Positions 1 to 11,300 of a DNA stretch of 64,000 nt are shown one piece after another (positions within the stretch are counted from its first letter, which is position 1; every line of letters starts with the position of its first letter). The notes beneath the pieces were generated by a model that saw nothing but the letters and a program-made list of their open reading frames with translations, had not been told where the DNA came from and made no database searches. Both the position numbers and the translations under genes were made by a program. The stretch comes from Eudorina sp. 2006-703-Eu-15 (Eukaryota > Chlorophyta > Chlorophyceae > Chlamydomonadales > Volvocaceae): NCBI GenBank assembly GCA_003117195.1, contig BDSI01000208.1:62001-126000 (forward strand). The letters run 5' to 3'.

Positions 1-956
1 GTTGTCAACAACATTCCTCTCGACGTGTCAGCTCTCAACAATGTCTCACTCCCACACAACACCCAGAACGGCGAATCTGCACACGGCCCAATCCGAGACT
101 CACCCGCACGCACCACTGGCGAGTTGATCAGGTACAACCGAAGCGCGTCAGCGCCATACTTGTCAATCACCTCGTTCGGGTCCTGCGGATATATGGGCAA
201 CGCATTAGTTATATGGCCTCGTCAGCACCAGCCGCGTTGCTCTTTAATCACTAATGCATGCACGGGTCATGCCGTTTCCTCATTGTCGCTAGGCACGGTC
301 AACGTCTTAAATGAGTGCGCCTTTGCAGCCTAACATGCCTTAGCTTAGTGAATCCAACAGTAGTTGCGGCGGGAGGAAAGATGTCGCAGAACAGAGAATG
401 TGAAATGTCGGGGCACAAGGAGGCCGTGGCGGGACGGGACACCGAAAAGCACCACGGTACTATGAGGCCTCGGAGCATGCTCTTGATGTGGCGGGGCCTT
501 AAGGCGCCGGAAGGGGAGGACCCGGGAGAACCCCGGGCCACTGGCAGCGACACGGACAAGGCACGCCGGGCCCTTACGCCCCGACGCGCGAGGGGACGGC
601 AGATGTGCAACGCCTGAATGCGCACCGGGACCCCTTCGCAGAAGGAGGCCCCAGCTTAACGCGCAACGGACGTGTGACGCACACCCGGAAATTCCCAGTC
701 GGTCGCCGGCTCGGATTGGTACCCGGCGGCCAGTCGCTGCCCCCAACAAGCCGGCAGCCCCGCCATGTGTGTTTAAATGAACTCGCCCGTGTGTGTTTAG
801 GATAACACATCACGTGTTCTTACGTGCGTGAGTGGATGCGTGGGTGGATGCGTGGGTGCGCGAGGGTGCGCGTGGGTGTGCGCTCTTGCAGCACAGTTGC
901 TATGTGCCCTAATTCGGGCGAGGTCGGGGGCAGCAGTCAGTCACTGCAGGCCTGAC
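1..956. other. Unassigned left edge, probably intron of the isoleucyl-tRNA synthetase gene
   Basis: No exon of the neighbouring IleRS gene, nor any other recognisable protein, is readable here on either strand. The last visible IleRS exon ends at 957 with an in-phase GTCAGG donor, so this stretch is most simply a long intron, with the remaining C-terminal exons beyond the window. A GTGGATGC/GTGGGTGC-rich simple repeat lies at about 829-885. An alternative is that the gene is broken here; that cannot be told from this window. Confidence 0.4.
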
Positions 957-3900
957 CGGGTAGTTCTTGAGGCGCTTGCTCATCTTCTTGCCGTCAGCCG
1001 CCAGCACCAGGCCGTTGCAGACCAGGTGCTTGAAGGCGGGCTTATCGAACAGCGCCGTCGACAAGACCATGAGCGTGTAGAACCAGCCACGAGTCTGATC
1101 CAGGCCCTCTGCGCGGTTGGTCATAATCCATTAGCGTCATTCCATGGAATTTAGAACTGGATAACTGAAATGAGTACAGTTAGAATATAACATTTCTGTT
1201 GGTACGGAGCACGGTAGTCGTGGTCTGCAGAATATTCCATCACGCGGGTAGTAACTCAAGGCACCACAAGGTGCGCTATCGTTGTCAAGAAGCACCGAAG
1301 GTCCATGTTCTTAAATCTGCCGTATGCAATGCCCGTTAAATCTGGCGCCAACCCTTCCTCCATACCTACCCGCCACAAAGTCCGCGGGGAAGTTGGCCTC
1401 GAAAAGCTCCTTGTTCTCAAACGGGTAATGCAACTGGCCGTACGGCATAGAGCCGCTCTCGAACCAGCAGTCAAACACGTCATCCACGCGGCGCAGGGGC
1501 GGCTGACCCGGTCGCTTCGAGGGGATCGTCAGGTGGTCGATGAAGTGGCGGTGAAGGTCCGTCACCTGGGGACAACGACAAGGTTCATTTCATCAAGCAT
1601 GAAGCTAAACAGCAGAACTAACGAAGCGCCCTGAAAGACAAAGTCTTCTGAAGGCTACGAGTGACGCACACGGCTCACGGCTACTGCATCGCGAGCAGGT
1701 AGCGATGGATGCATGGATGCATGTTGTGCATCCCATGCCAGCTCAAGGCCGGCAAATCCAAACCACTGACAAGGCCCCTGCAAACCAGATCCATCCACCC
1801 CCGCTCCGGGCGCCCCCACCTTCTCGCCCGTGAGCTGCTCCAGCTGCTCCTTGGAGCCGATGCACACAAGCTCCTCTCCGTCCTCGCTGGCCCAGATGGG
1901 GATGGGGGTGCCCCAGAAGCGGCTGCGACTGACCGCCCAGTCGTGCGCGTTCTCCAGCCAGTTGTGGAAGCGCTTCTCCTTCACGTAGGCGGGGACCCAG
2001 TACGTCAGCTGCGGGGAGGGGGTGAGGCAGACGGAAGCGGGGTTGTTGGCGAATGATGGCGAAATTTCAACAGGGCGTGTAAATCATATCAGCGGCAAAT
2101 TGTAAGAACGCCCCAAATGTAAGAATGCTTACACCGTCGCAACTCATGCGCCGCCTCCACACACATACTTCCGGACTGGCAATTTTGTGGGCACTTCTCT
2201 GCCCCTTGCACGTCACGCACCCCTGTTCTGCCCGCCTGAAAACACACTGCCAGACGAGCGACAACGAGAACCGACGCACCGTGTTGTTGTGCAGCAGGCG
2301 CTCCTTGATCTCCTCCACACGAACGAACCACGACGGCACCGCGCGGTAGATGAGCGGCGTGTCGGAGCGCCAGCAGAAGGGGTACGAGTGGGTGATGGAC
2401 GAGTTGTCCACCAGCCGACCCGCCTCCTTGATGGCGGCCACGATCTCCTTGTCTGCATCCTTCACGTACCTGGGGACGCGGCCATGTGACCATCATGCGG
2501 TGGCAGGGATCAGAATGACTCGCGCAACGAGGGAAACTGAGCCCGCGGCCGGCGCATTCAGATGTCGGACCAGGCAGGCAGCAACAGAAGAGATGTCGCA
2601 GCGGAAACTCCAACGGAGATCACATAGGTGGAGGACCCCCAAACGGGTTGATCTGAGATGAAAGCCGTGGTCTGAAGACGCCGAAATACGGTGCCTTCGC
2701 CCTAATTGTACGAGTAGTCCAGCGAACACGCACACACAACCATCCCCAAGCAAGCCCCACTCACTGGCCCTTGAAGAGGTAAACCTCGTCCGTGAAGCGG
2801 CCGTTAAGGTCCACAGGGCAGGGCAGCGAATCGCCCTTTTCGCAGACATGGTTGGCCAAGCACACCCGGTAGTCATCCTCACCGAACGCGGGCGCCTGCG
2901 ATTGCACGACGACCAGGCAGACAAAACATAAAATTCACAACAACGACGATAGACGCAATGCAAGGGTGAAAACGATGCGCCCTATTGTAAATGCCATTCC
3001 AAAAATATGCGCAACATGGCGGCTCGGAAATTGCGCGTATGCCGCCGTCTTGTTAACGCACTGATGCCGAGCATTGTGCCACGAACCTGCTACAATGACG
3101 GTCTCCCATCCAGGGCTCCGCGATGGCGGAATCCGAACTCCCGCCACCAAGGAACGATTTCACCATTGAGATCGACATAACCACACAAACTACACATAGG
3201 ATCTAGACAATGATACTGTTCGCATTTATATGCGACTTTCCACGTACGCCAGACTTGTGGGCCTAACGTCGGTTGGCTTGCGATTTTGGCGCGCTTCCTT
3301 TCAAGTCTTGTGAAGCTGTGATTGATCGCACCTTGCTAGTACGACAAAACGAATGAAACGAAAATAAAAACAAAATATGCACATATCTCTCGGGACTTCT
3401 CCGGCATGTTAACATATAACAAAATAACAGCACAGCGTTGAAAGTACCACCCGAAAGCATGACGCAGAACATCTCGACACAATAGGGTCTCGGCGGATCG
3501 CACCTGGTGCACAATGCCGGTACCGCTGTCATCCGTGACGTACGTGTCAGCCACCACTCGGAAAGCGCCCTTCGAGGAGCCAGCCGGAGCCGCCAGAGGC
3601 GCGAAGAAGTCAAAGAGCGGCACGTAGCGCAGCCCCACCAAATCCTTGCCTGGCATCTTGGCGAGCACCTCGAAGCCGCCCTCCGGCTTCTCGTCCTGTG
3701 GTCGTGGTCGTGGTGGCGTCAAGATGCGGGCGTCCGGATCATTTTTTACTTGCGACCACGGCAGTTTTTCACCCTGCACCTGGAAGCGGGGCCCTTTAAC
3801 AAAAGTCCGCAACGGATCGGGATACGGGTATATCCCTCCCAGTCCACCGCACCACCGCACCAGAAACCAGACAAAAAGCACGCGCCACCAGGACGCCAGC

Positions 3901-6900
3901 GAAGTTGCTTCACGCCTTCTTGGTATTGCGGATGAAGTCCTTCAAACCAGCGTCAGCCAGGTCCAGCGTAACGATTGCTTCCTTTGCACTGCCTCATGCT
4001 TGCCCCACATTTCATCAGCCTCGCCCATATCCTTCCTCGACCAGCATCACCGCACCCACCCGCCCGATCAGCCCAGACGACCCACCCTCACCTTCTTAGC
4101 GCCCTTTTTCGGCTTCGGGACGGCGCCGGGCACTGCGGGCAGACGGGCCTCCGCCACGATGTAGACCTTCTTCTTGTCGTTGTCCCGAATCTGCAGACCG
4201 GACCCAGGAACGGGACAAAAGAGTGAGGGGCGGTGAGGAAGTGTCATCGAGCTTGCCAGCGAACGTCCGGCGTCGGGACTACCAGGAAGATGTGGAGTCG
4301 GGACTACCAGAATCCAGGAAGATGTGGAGTCGGGACTGCCAGGATGGATGTCAGTCCGGGCTGATTCGGGACAACGTGCAAGTCCTGCCCAGCCTGCGCT
4401 CCCTCTCAGCCTGCTTTTCCTTTGGACCTTTCCTTTGGGATGGAATCAAACCAGGGTTGTCTGCTGGACGTCCCCCGTTCAGCCTGCGCCCCCTTTCCCC
4501 CGCTCAGCCTGCGCCCCCTTAACCCCGCTCAGCCTGGCCCCCCCCCTCAGCCTGCCCCCCCCCCCGCGCTTCGCCTGCCTCCACCCCCCTCTCGGCCCAC
4601 CTTGACGTACACCAGCTCGGGGTGCACGCACAGCGCCACGTTGGAGGGCAGGGTCCAAGGCGTGGTCGTCCAGGCCACCAGCGCCGCACCGTCGGGGTCG
4701 TCAATGACCGGGAACGACACCTGCAGAGACGGCACGGGTGCACGGTATGGCGCGTGTTTGACGCAAGTGACAACCCATGCAGGGGAAAAGAGGCAGCGCA
4801 GGGAGGACCTCGACAAGCCTCCGGGCCGCCCAAGCTTCCAAATCTCCGAATCGGAACCCGCCCGGACCCCTACGTGCGCGCTGTGGGATGCATTCCACAG
4901 CGCGCACGCATGCTGTACACACGTACGAAATGGAAACGGACAACACAATCCAACCCGCGATTTACAGCCGCACAATTCCCCCTTTTGACTGTTTCTGCAC
5001 GCTGCGCACGGGCTCCACGGCCCCCCGGATCACCCGGGCCTGCCGCCGGCGGTGTGGCCCGCACAAATCCCAACCCTTCAACGGCCTTTGTGCCGGTACT
5101 GATTGCACGCCCTCGCCCCGTCGCCCGGCTGCTGCCCCCAAACCCCGCGACAGGGCTCCCCTTGTCATGTCAACAAAGACAGCGACACCGCAAACGAGCA
5201 CCCAACCGATACCCCCCCCCCTTCGCACCATGACCGCCGGGTCGCTGACGTCCTTGTAGTTGAGGCCCGCCTCGAAGTTGGACAGCGGCGTGGAGCAGGC
5301 GGTGGAGAAGGGCATCACCTGCGGGGGCCCCAGAGGGGTAGCCCAAAGAGAGAGAGAGAGAGACGGGCATGTCAGGGCCTTGCTGTGTGTGTTTAGAATT
5401 GCTGTGTGTGTGTGTGTGTGGTATCCCGTTTTTGACGGGATAGGGGAGAAGCTTCCCGCTCAACTTCTGCCGCCCGCCTTGGGAATCGCAAAGCGCGCAC
5501 GCACGCCCAGCGGCCCTTCTGCCCCGACGAAGACTGCCGCTGCACGCCCTCCAACTTGCCATCTTGGCCGCTTAACCGACCCCTCCACCTCGACTACCAA
5601 CTACCGTTTGCTGCTTTAGGCCCTTCGCCCTACCCATGTGCCCCTCCCGCTTCGACTCGGGTCCCCCTCCATCCCCCCGACCCCGGGCTGGGTGTGTCTG
5701 GGCTGTTTCTTCTTAACCCCCTCCGACCCAGATCACGGACCCCCTCCGACCCAGATCACGGACCCCTCCGACCCAGATCACGGCGACGCGGGTCCCCCTC
5801 CAGCCGCCCTAGCCCCGACCCAGATCACGGCAACCCGCGCGTCGCACCTTGAAGCCGCGGTACACCAGGCCCTTCTCGTAAAGCTGCGAGAAGACCCACC
5901 ACACGCTCTCCATGAAGGACGGGTCCAGCGTCTTGTAGTCGTTCTCAAAGTCGATCCAGCGGCCCAGCCGCTTGACGGTCTTCTCCCATTCCTTAGAGTA
6001 CCTGCACCCGCAGCGACCGAACCGCCCCGTGGGGTTGGTTGGGGACCCAAACGGAGGGGCACCGTTTGCCATGGACCGGCCGAGGCCCGGTCAGGTCGCG
6101 TACCTCGCGACGGCAGGTGGGGTGCGCGGCAGCGCACAGCCGGCGCACGTTCTCCCTCTTTAAGGGGAACTAAGTCACTATGGGTGGCATGCGAGTGCAG
6201 GAGGACGTGACTGCTGACTGGCGTTTGGGTTTGGTTGGTGCCCGTGTATCCCTGGGTGGCGATGCACCGAAGGTGGTCGATGCACCCCTCGCGCAGCAAC
6301 GCTTGAGTTGCCACCAGCCCGCCTGACTGCCGGATTGAACCAGCCTGACTGACTGTTGGAACGACAAGTGTGTGCAGCCCGCTAAATCCTTGACCGTCCA
6401 TTGTCATAAGGGTCGGCTGCCGCTGTGCGGCGACCGACCGCGACCGCCTGGGATCCACATCTCATCGCCCTGCCTCACCGCCCTGCCCCCTGAGGTGACC
6501 CCCGTGCGCCCCGCGGGTGCACCCGGCGCGCGGTTTGCTACCCCATACGGCTGCGCCTTGCCCTGCCGCGCACCCTCAGCTTCCCGTAGCCGACACCATC
6601 GCCATCATCACCGCTACCTTCCCGCAACATCGTATTTGCAAATTTGGAGAGCTAGGCGGCACTGCGGTGTTCTCAAGCTGCCCTCCGAACGACACTCTCC
6701 GATGGTCCCCAACTGAAATACGCAGAAAGGCATCGCCCGCGCACGGCGGGTCAGACCACTGCTTGGCAGGGTTACGCGCGACCCGCGGGTCAGTGCGCGC
6801 ATTGACTGCCCCATGCGGTCCCTGGACTACATTGCTGTGGACCACATTCCGGTCTACGGGATGCTCGCGACTCGCGCGCACGCAACAACGAAGCCCCCTG

Positions 6901-7827
6901 TCGGCGCGCGTAGGTCCTTCCCCAGCCAGGCAGGCTTATCAAGGGCTCGTTCCCAGCCAGCCGACTTGACACCCAACCGCACCTCATGACAATGCTGCGG
7001 CACTCCTCGTTGTAGGTGCCGATGCCCATCTTGAGCACATCGTCCCGAGACTTGATGTCTGCGGGGAGGTTCAAAGGAGCAAGGGGAAAGAGGGCTTGTT
7101 TTAATACGTGTTGTCCTGGCGGCTTCGAGGCCATATCGCGGACGTTCAACACCCAATGGCCCAACCAAACTGGTTGTGTGGCGGGAGAGAGAGGATGGGA
7201 GGATTGGCACGCGGAGAGCCAGGGTATCAGGTACCGGCATGCAGAGTATTGGGAGATGGCCTTTGCTTGGATGCAACCGCAGTATTTTTCTTCCCTGTGG
7301 CCCCGCCTGGCGAGCACTTACTCAGCTTCTTGTCGATCTCATACTCCACAGGCAGGCCGTGGCAATCCCAACCGAACCGCCGAGTGACGTGGTGGCCGGT
7401 CGCAGCCGCGTAACGTGTGACGATGTCCTACAATCGGCCGAGGAACAATACGGCACCGCATAGGAAGCGTCGATGAAGGCCTGATGAGTCGCGCAAAGCC
7501 TCAGGAGAGCGCGCATGGAAGCAATCGTCCGGGCCGGTACCCAACCGGGTGCACGTTCGTCCAATTGCGTGCGAGGCCAAATGATAAGCGGATTTTCTTC
7601 TTTGGCCCCACAACATCGCTTACCTTCAAGGTGCCAGCTAGGATGTGACCATAGTGCGGCAAGCCGGTCGCAAAAGGCGGTCCATCGTAGAAGATGTACT
7701 CGGGCTTGCCCTCCGTCCGGCGCAGCTGCTCCTTAAACGCATCAAGTGAATCCCACAGATCTAGGATCTTTTCTTCTTCTTTTGGGAAGGAATAATCCTT
7801 GCCCTCGGGCACGTCAGCGACTGACAT
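957..7827 (-). CDS. Isoleucyl-tRNA synthetase, cytosolic (eukaryotic) type, C-terminal half off the left edge
   Basis: Charges tRNA-Ile with isoleucine. Exons read on the minus strand: 7827-7624, 7427-7322, 7058-6983, 6001-5848, 5318-5229, 4720-4601, 4190-4092, 3695-3504, 2895-2765, 2469-2280, 2008-1820, 1565-1370, 1108-957. All join in phase and give 633 residues. Class I signatures are present: HYGH at residues 58-61 and KMSKR at 624-628. The [13 protein letters not shown] editing-domain motif (exon 6), [17 protein letters not shown] (exon 11) and GWFYTL (exon 14 equivalent) are typical of eukaryotic IleRS, which is usually about 1200 residues. The start at 7827 (ATG, Met-Ser-Val-Ala-Asp) gives the normal cytosolic N-terminus. 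An open stretch at about 3917-3985 lacks a compatible donor and was left out. Divergent from the cap methyltransferase gene. Confidence 0.93.
4269..4345. repeat. Intronic minisatellite, GTCGGGACTACCAGGAAGATGTGGA-like units
   Basis: About three imperfect copies of a unit containing GTCGGGACTACCAG and AGGAAGATGTGGA. It lies in the IleRS intron between the exons at 4601-4720 and 4092-4190. Confidence 0.7.
4389..4565. repeat. Intronic CAGCCTGCGCCCCC tandem array
   Basis: Six irregularly spaced copies of CAGCCTGCGCCCC-like units with intervening C tracts, in the same IleRS intron as the neighbouring minisatellite. On the transcribed (minus) strand this is a G-rich GGGGGCGCAGGCTG array. Confidence 0.7.
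5717..5833. repeat. Intronic minisatellite, CTCCGACCCAGATCACGGACCCC units
   Basis: Three near-perfect copies of a roughly 23-bp unit at about 5720-5784 and a fourth diverged copy at 5813-5833. They lie in the IleRS intron between the exons at 5848-6001 and 5229-5318. Confidence 0.75.
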
Positions 7828-8022
7828 CGCGCGTTGGGACGGCGGCTGAGCCTGTCCAGGGGCGAACTGTGCGCCGCGAGGTATCAGCGCAGACGATAGA
7901 AACCCACGAGCTACGCGACGTAAAAACACTTGCGTTGCTAAATTCGGAGGGACCACTTCCGGCGCAGCTACACGCCTACAAAGCCACCTGGCCCCTACCT
8001 GGGGCTTCCTTCGTAACTGCAA
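7828..8022 (-). other. In-frame N-terminal extension of IleRS resembling an organelle-targeting peptide, without its own ATG
   Basis: The IleRS frame stays open for 65 codons upstream of the ATG at 7827, back to 8022, with an in-frame TAG at 8028-8026. The encoded stretch is rich in Arg, Ala, Val, Pro and Ser with a single acidic residue, like a mitochondrial or plastid presequence. It contains no ATG. The sequence TCTTGCAG directly before codon TTA at 8019 is a good 3' splice acceptor. The extension could therefore be reached from an upstream exon, or from a non-AUG start, giving a dual-targeted enzyme. This is inference; it may simply be 5' UTR. Confidence 0.4.
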
Positions 8023-8028
8023 GACCTA

Positions 8029-8312
8029 TTCCACGATTTACGCGTAGGAATTTTAGATAGTGATCATACCGCGGTTGAGCGGCGAGAACCCGCGTGCACG
8101 CTCCGAGACCACAGAAGGTCTGTCCTTTCAACGAAGCAAGGTCTAAATTTCTTATTACATGCTCTGATTTTACAGGAAACTGTAACTACATCAAACCTGC
8201 TCTCATGTGTCGCACGGTTTCTCTTATTAAATGCACTGGATACAACTGCCTTACTCATCCCGGCGTTTAGAAAGTTTATAAACGATAAGCGGCAATTGAA
8301 AGTAGTACTAAG
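8029..8312. promoter_or_regulatory. Bidirectional promoter interval between IleRS and the cap methyltransferase gene
   Basis: The two genes are transcribed away from each other from this short interval. TATAAA at 8277-8282 lies about 30 bp before the ATG at 8313, so the plus-strand gene would have a very short 5' UTR. No obvious TATA box was seen for the minus-strand gene. Confidence 0.5.
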
Positions 8313-11300
8313 ATGGCAGATTGGACCGGTGGACGTGGTGGACGTGGCGGTCGTGGTGGTGGTGGACGTGGATACGGGAGGGACAACGCGGGTGCGATGA
8401 TGGTTTTTGACGAGAGCAATCCAAGCTTCAAGGAGCACTGGGAGCGCGCGCAGGAGATGTTCCAACGTAAGGTGCTGATCGAGACGTCCAACTGCATAAT
8501 GCCGGAGCTGCAAGAATTCTTCAGCGGAGTGGAATGGGAGCTGCCGGACCTGGCCAGTAGTCGCGACAAATTGAACGAAACAAAAAACGCACTTGATACC
8601 TGGGACCGGCGGTACGTGTGCCGTAGTCAGTTTTCCGTGCAACCGACATCGCAACAACAGCAGCTCAAAACGTGATGCCTTAGGCTCTTAATTGCCGATG
8701 TTGTGAGAGCGGGCCGGTCGGCCACTTCAGAGAACCGCTGCACCTCGCCAGACCCGGACAGCCCCCCGCCCGAAGTCTTGCCTGTCCTCCCTCCGCCCCC
8801 CACCTCGTCTCCCTGCCCCCCACCTCGTCTCCCTGCCCCCCACCTCGTCTCCCTGCCCCCGTCTCTGCCTCCCCTTTCCCCAGGCAGTGGGAGAAGGCGG
8901 CCGCAGACGCCAACCCCGCCGACCAAGTCCGCGAGAAGCTCCGCCGCGACTTCCGAGTCGAGCTGGGCACCATCGCCTGGGCCAAGATGTACGAGACGAT
9001 TTGGGGCTGCGACATGATGCCCCGCAACTCCCCCGCGGTGCCCGTCCGTGAGCGCGGCTCCCCCGGGGTCGTCACCGTGCATCTCTGCGAGGCGCCCGGC
9101 GCCTTCATCGCCGCCACCAACCACTTCGTGAAGACGCACCGCCCCGACTGGCGCTGGGACTGGATGGCCGTGTCGCTCAACCCCTACTACGAGGGCAATG
9201 ACAAGCTGGCCATGATCGAGGACGACGCCCTCATCGCCGCCACCCAGCAGAAGTGGTGTTTCGGAGCGGATAACTCGGGTGACATCCGCCGGATCCACAA
9301 CATCCGGGCCATCTGGGACCGCGCCAGGGAGCTGTGCCGCAATACGGGCTGCCCGGGGGGCGCCCTGATGGTCACCGCCGACGGCGCCGTGGACACCTCC
9401 ATGGACCCCAACCGCCAAGAGCTCATCACCGCCTCGCTGCACTTCTGCGAGGTGGTGGCGGCGCTGGGAGTGCTGGCGGTGGGCGGCAACTTTGTGTGGA
9501 AGGGCTTCACGCTGTACGAGCACCCGTCGATCTGCTCGCTGTACCTCATGGTAGGCTCCTGGAGATCCCGGATGGAATCCGGTAATAAGATGGCATTCCA
9601 CCGGGTGACATCATACCAGATGCAACGAAACGAAACGATTAGGGGGAAGGGCTTTGGTTCCGTCGTTTTGATTTGACTGTTCGGAGGAAGGGCCCGTGGG
9701 CCCGTGGCATGGTAAGGGGGGAGACCCTGTCGTGCTACGACCACCACAGCAGCTCGGCCCTACACGCTCACGCTCTTCCAACCGCTGGCTGCTCCAGGGC
9801 TGTGTGTTCGACGAAGTGTTGGTCTACAAACCGGCGACCAGCAAGCCGGCCAACTCGGAGGTCTACGTGGTGGGGCGGGGCTTCAGGGGAGTGCCCGATG
9901 ACGTGAAGGAGACGCTGCTGCAGCACTGCGGGGATGCCTCCTTCGACGGCAGGTGAGTCCGCGCGTTTGCCCGGGAGCGAGAGGGGGGTAAAGGGCGTTG
10001 TAGCTGCCTTGCTTGAAAGAAGAAGGGGGCTGCGAGGAAAGGATTTGCTTTGTCATGAGATGTCCTAACGCTGAGCGTTGCGCACTGGGGTACCGTACAC
10101 TGGGGCCGACCACTGAGCCCAAGCTTGCGCGAGCGGAAGGGCCCGAGCGGAAGGGCCCGAGCGGAAGCACTGTCGCACATGGGAATGGCGAAGGGCGGCG
10201 TCTGAAGGGGGAGGCGCCAACACGCCAGCTGGGCCGTGGGGCCGACGGCTATGCTGGGGTGCGCAAACACAGGAGAGCTGGGTCATTGCGTCATGTGCAT
10301 GGGCGGGTGACGGCCGAGGGTTGGTTAGGGGACTTGTGGCGGTACGCGCTGTCCGGACCGTCCGGACGACACGTCGCCGCTCGGTGGCGTCCTACCACCC
10401 TACCTCGGGGCCTCGCGGCCGATGCCGCCCCTGGGCTGTCCCGCTGCTGTCCCGCCGCTGGATCCTCAGCCCACCTGCCCGGCCTGGGCAACGACGTGCC
10501 AGCGGCGGCACCGGCACCAGCACCAGCACCGGCCTAATCTTGACGCAATGCCCTGCCCTCGGATTCGTGGGTTCCCTACCCCATCGTTTCCCTACCCTCT
10601 AGGTTGCCCACCCTATTGCATTCCCTCAAATATAGCTTATGGGTTCCCTCACCTCGCCCTCCTACAGGTCCCTCTTCCCTCTGGAGATCCTGCCGGACGA
10701 CTTCCTTCAGACGGCCCGTTACGCCGCGACCTACTTCGGCGACGCCACCGCGGATGCCATCAACGACGCCATCCGCCTGCGGGACCTGCCGCAGGCCGCG
10801 GCGGCGCCGCTGCGCGCCGCCAAGCAGCGCTTCGCGGAGTGGTGGTGCCAGCAGCTGCAGGTGATGCCGCTGGACCGGTCGAAGTACCTGGCGCCCAACA
10901 CGCAGCTGGACGGGCGGCGTAACAACACCACGGGCGTCAAGCGCAAGGGCAACGAGCTGACGGGCACGTTGGAGCAGCGGCAGGAGCAGTTCAGGAGACG
11001 GCGGATGGACATGGGGCTGGACGCCGGCGGTGTCGGCGGTGATGCGGGTGCTGGTGGAGTGGGAATGGGGATGGGAATGGGCGGCGGAGTTTTCGGCGGC
11101 GGAGGGCTTGGCCTGGGGGCCGGCGGCGGTGGCGCCGGCGGTGTCGGCGACGGCGACGGCGGCGGGATGCAGATGTCGTCCAAGGCGATGGCTATGATGG
11201 CGAAGCTGGGGTACAAGGAGGGACAGGGCTTGGGGCGGAGCAATCAGGGCATGGCGTCGGCGCTGGAGGTGGCGGGCAACCAGCGGCGGGCGGGTCTGGG

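Noticed and set aside
3917..3985. Possible extra IleRS exon encoding a 23-residue Leu/Asp/Lys-rich segment
   Set aside because: It is open and follows a usable acceptor, but the only nearby donor leaves the wrong phase for the next exon. The flanking exons join in phase without it.
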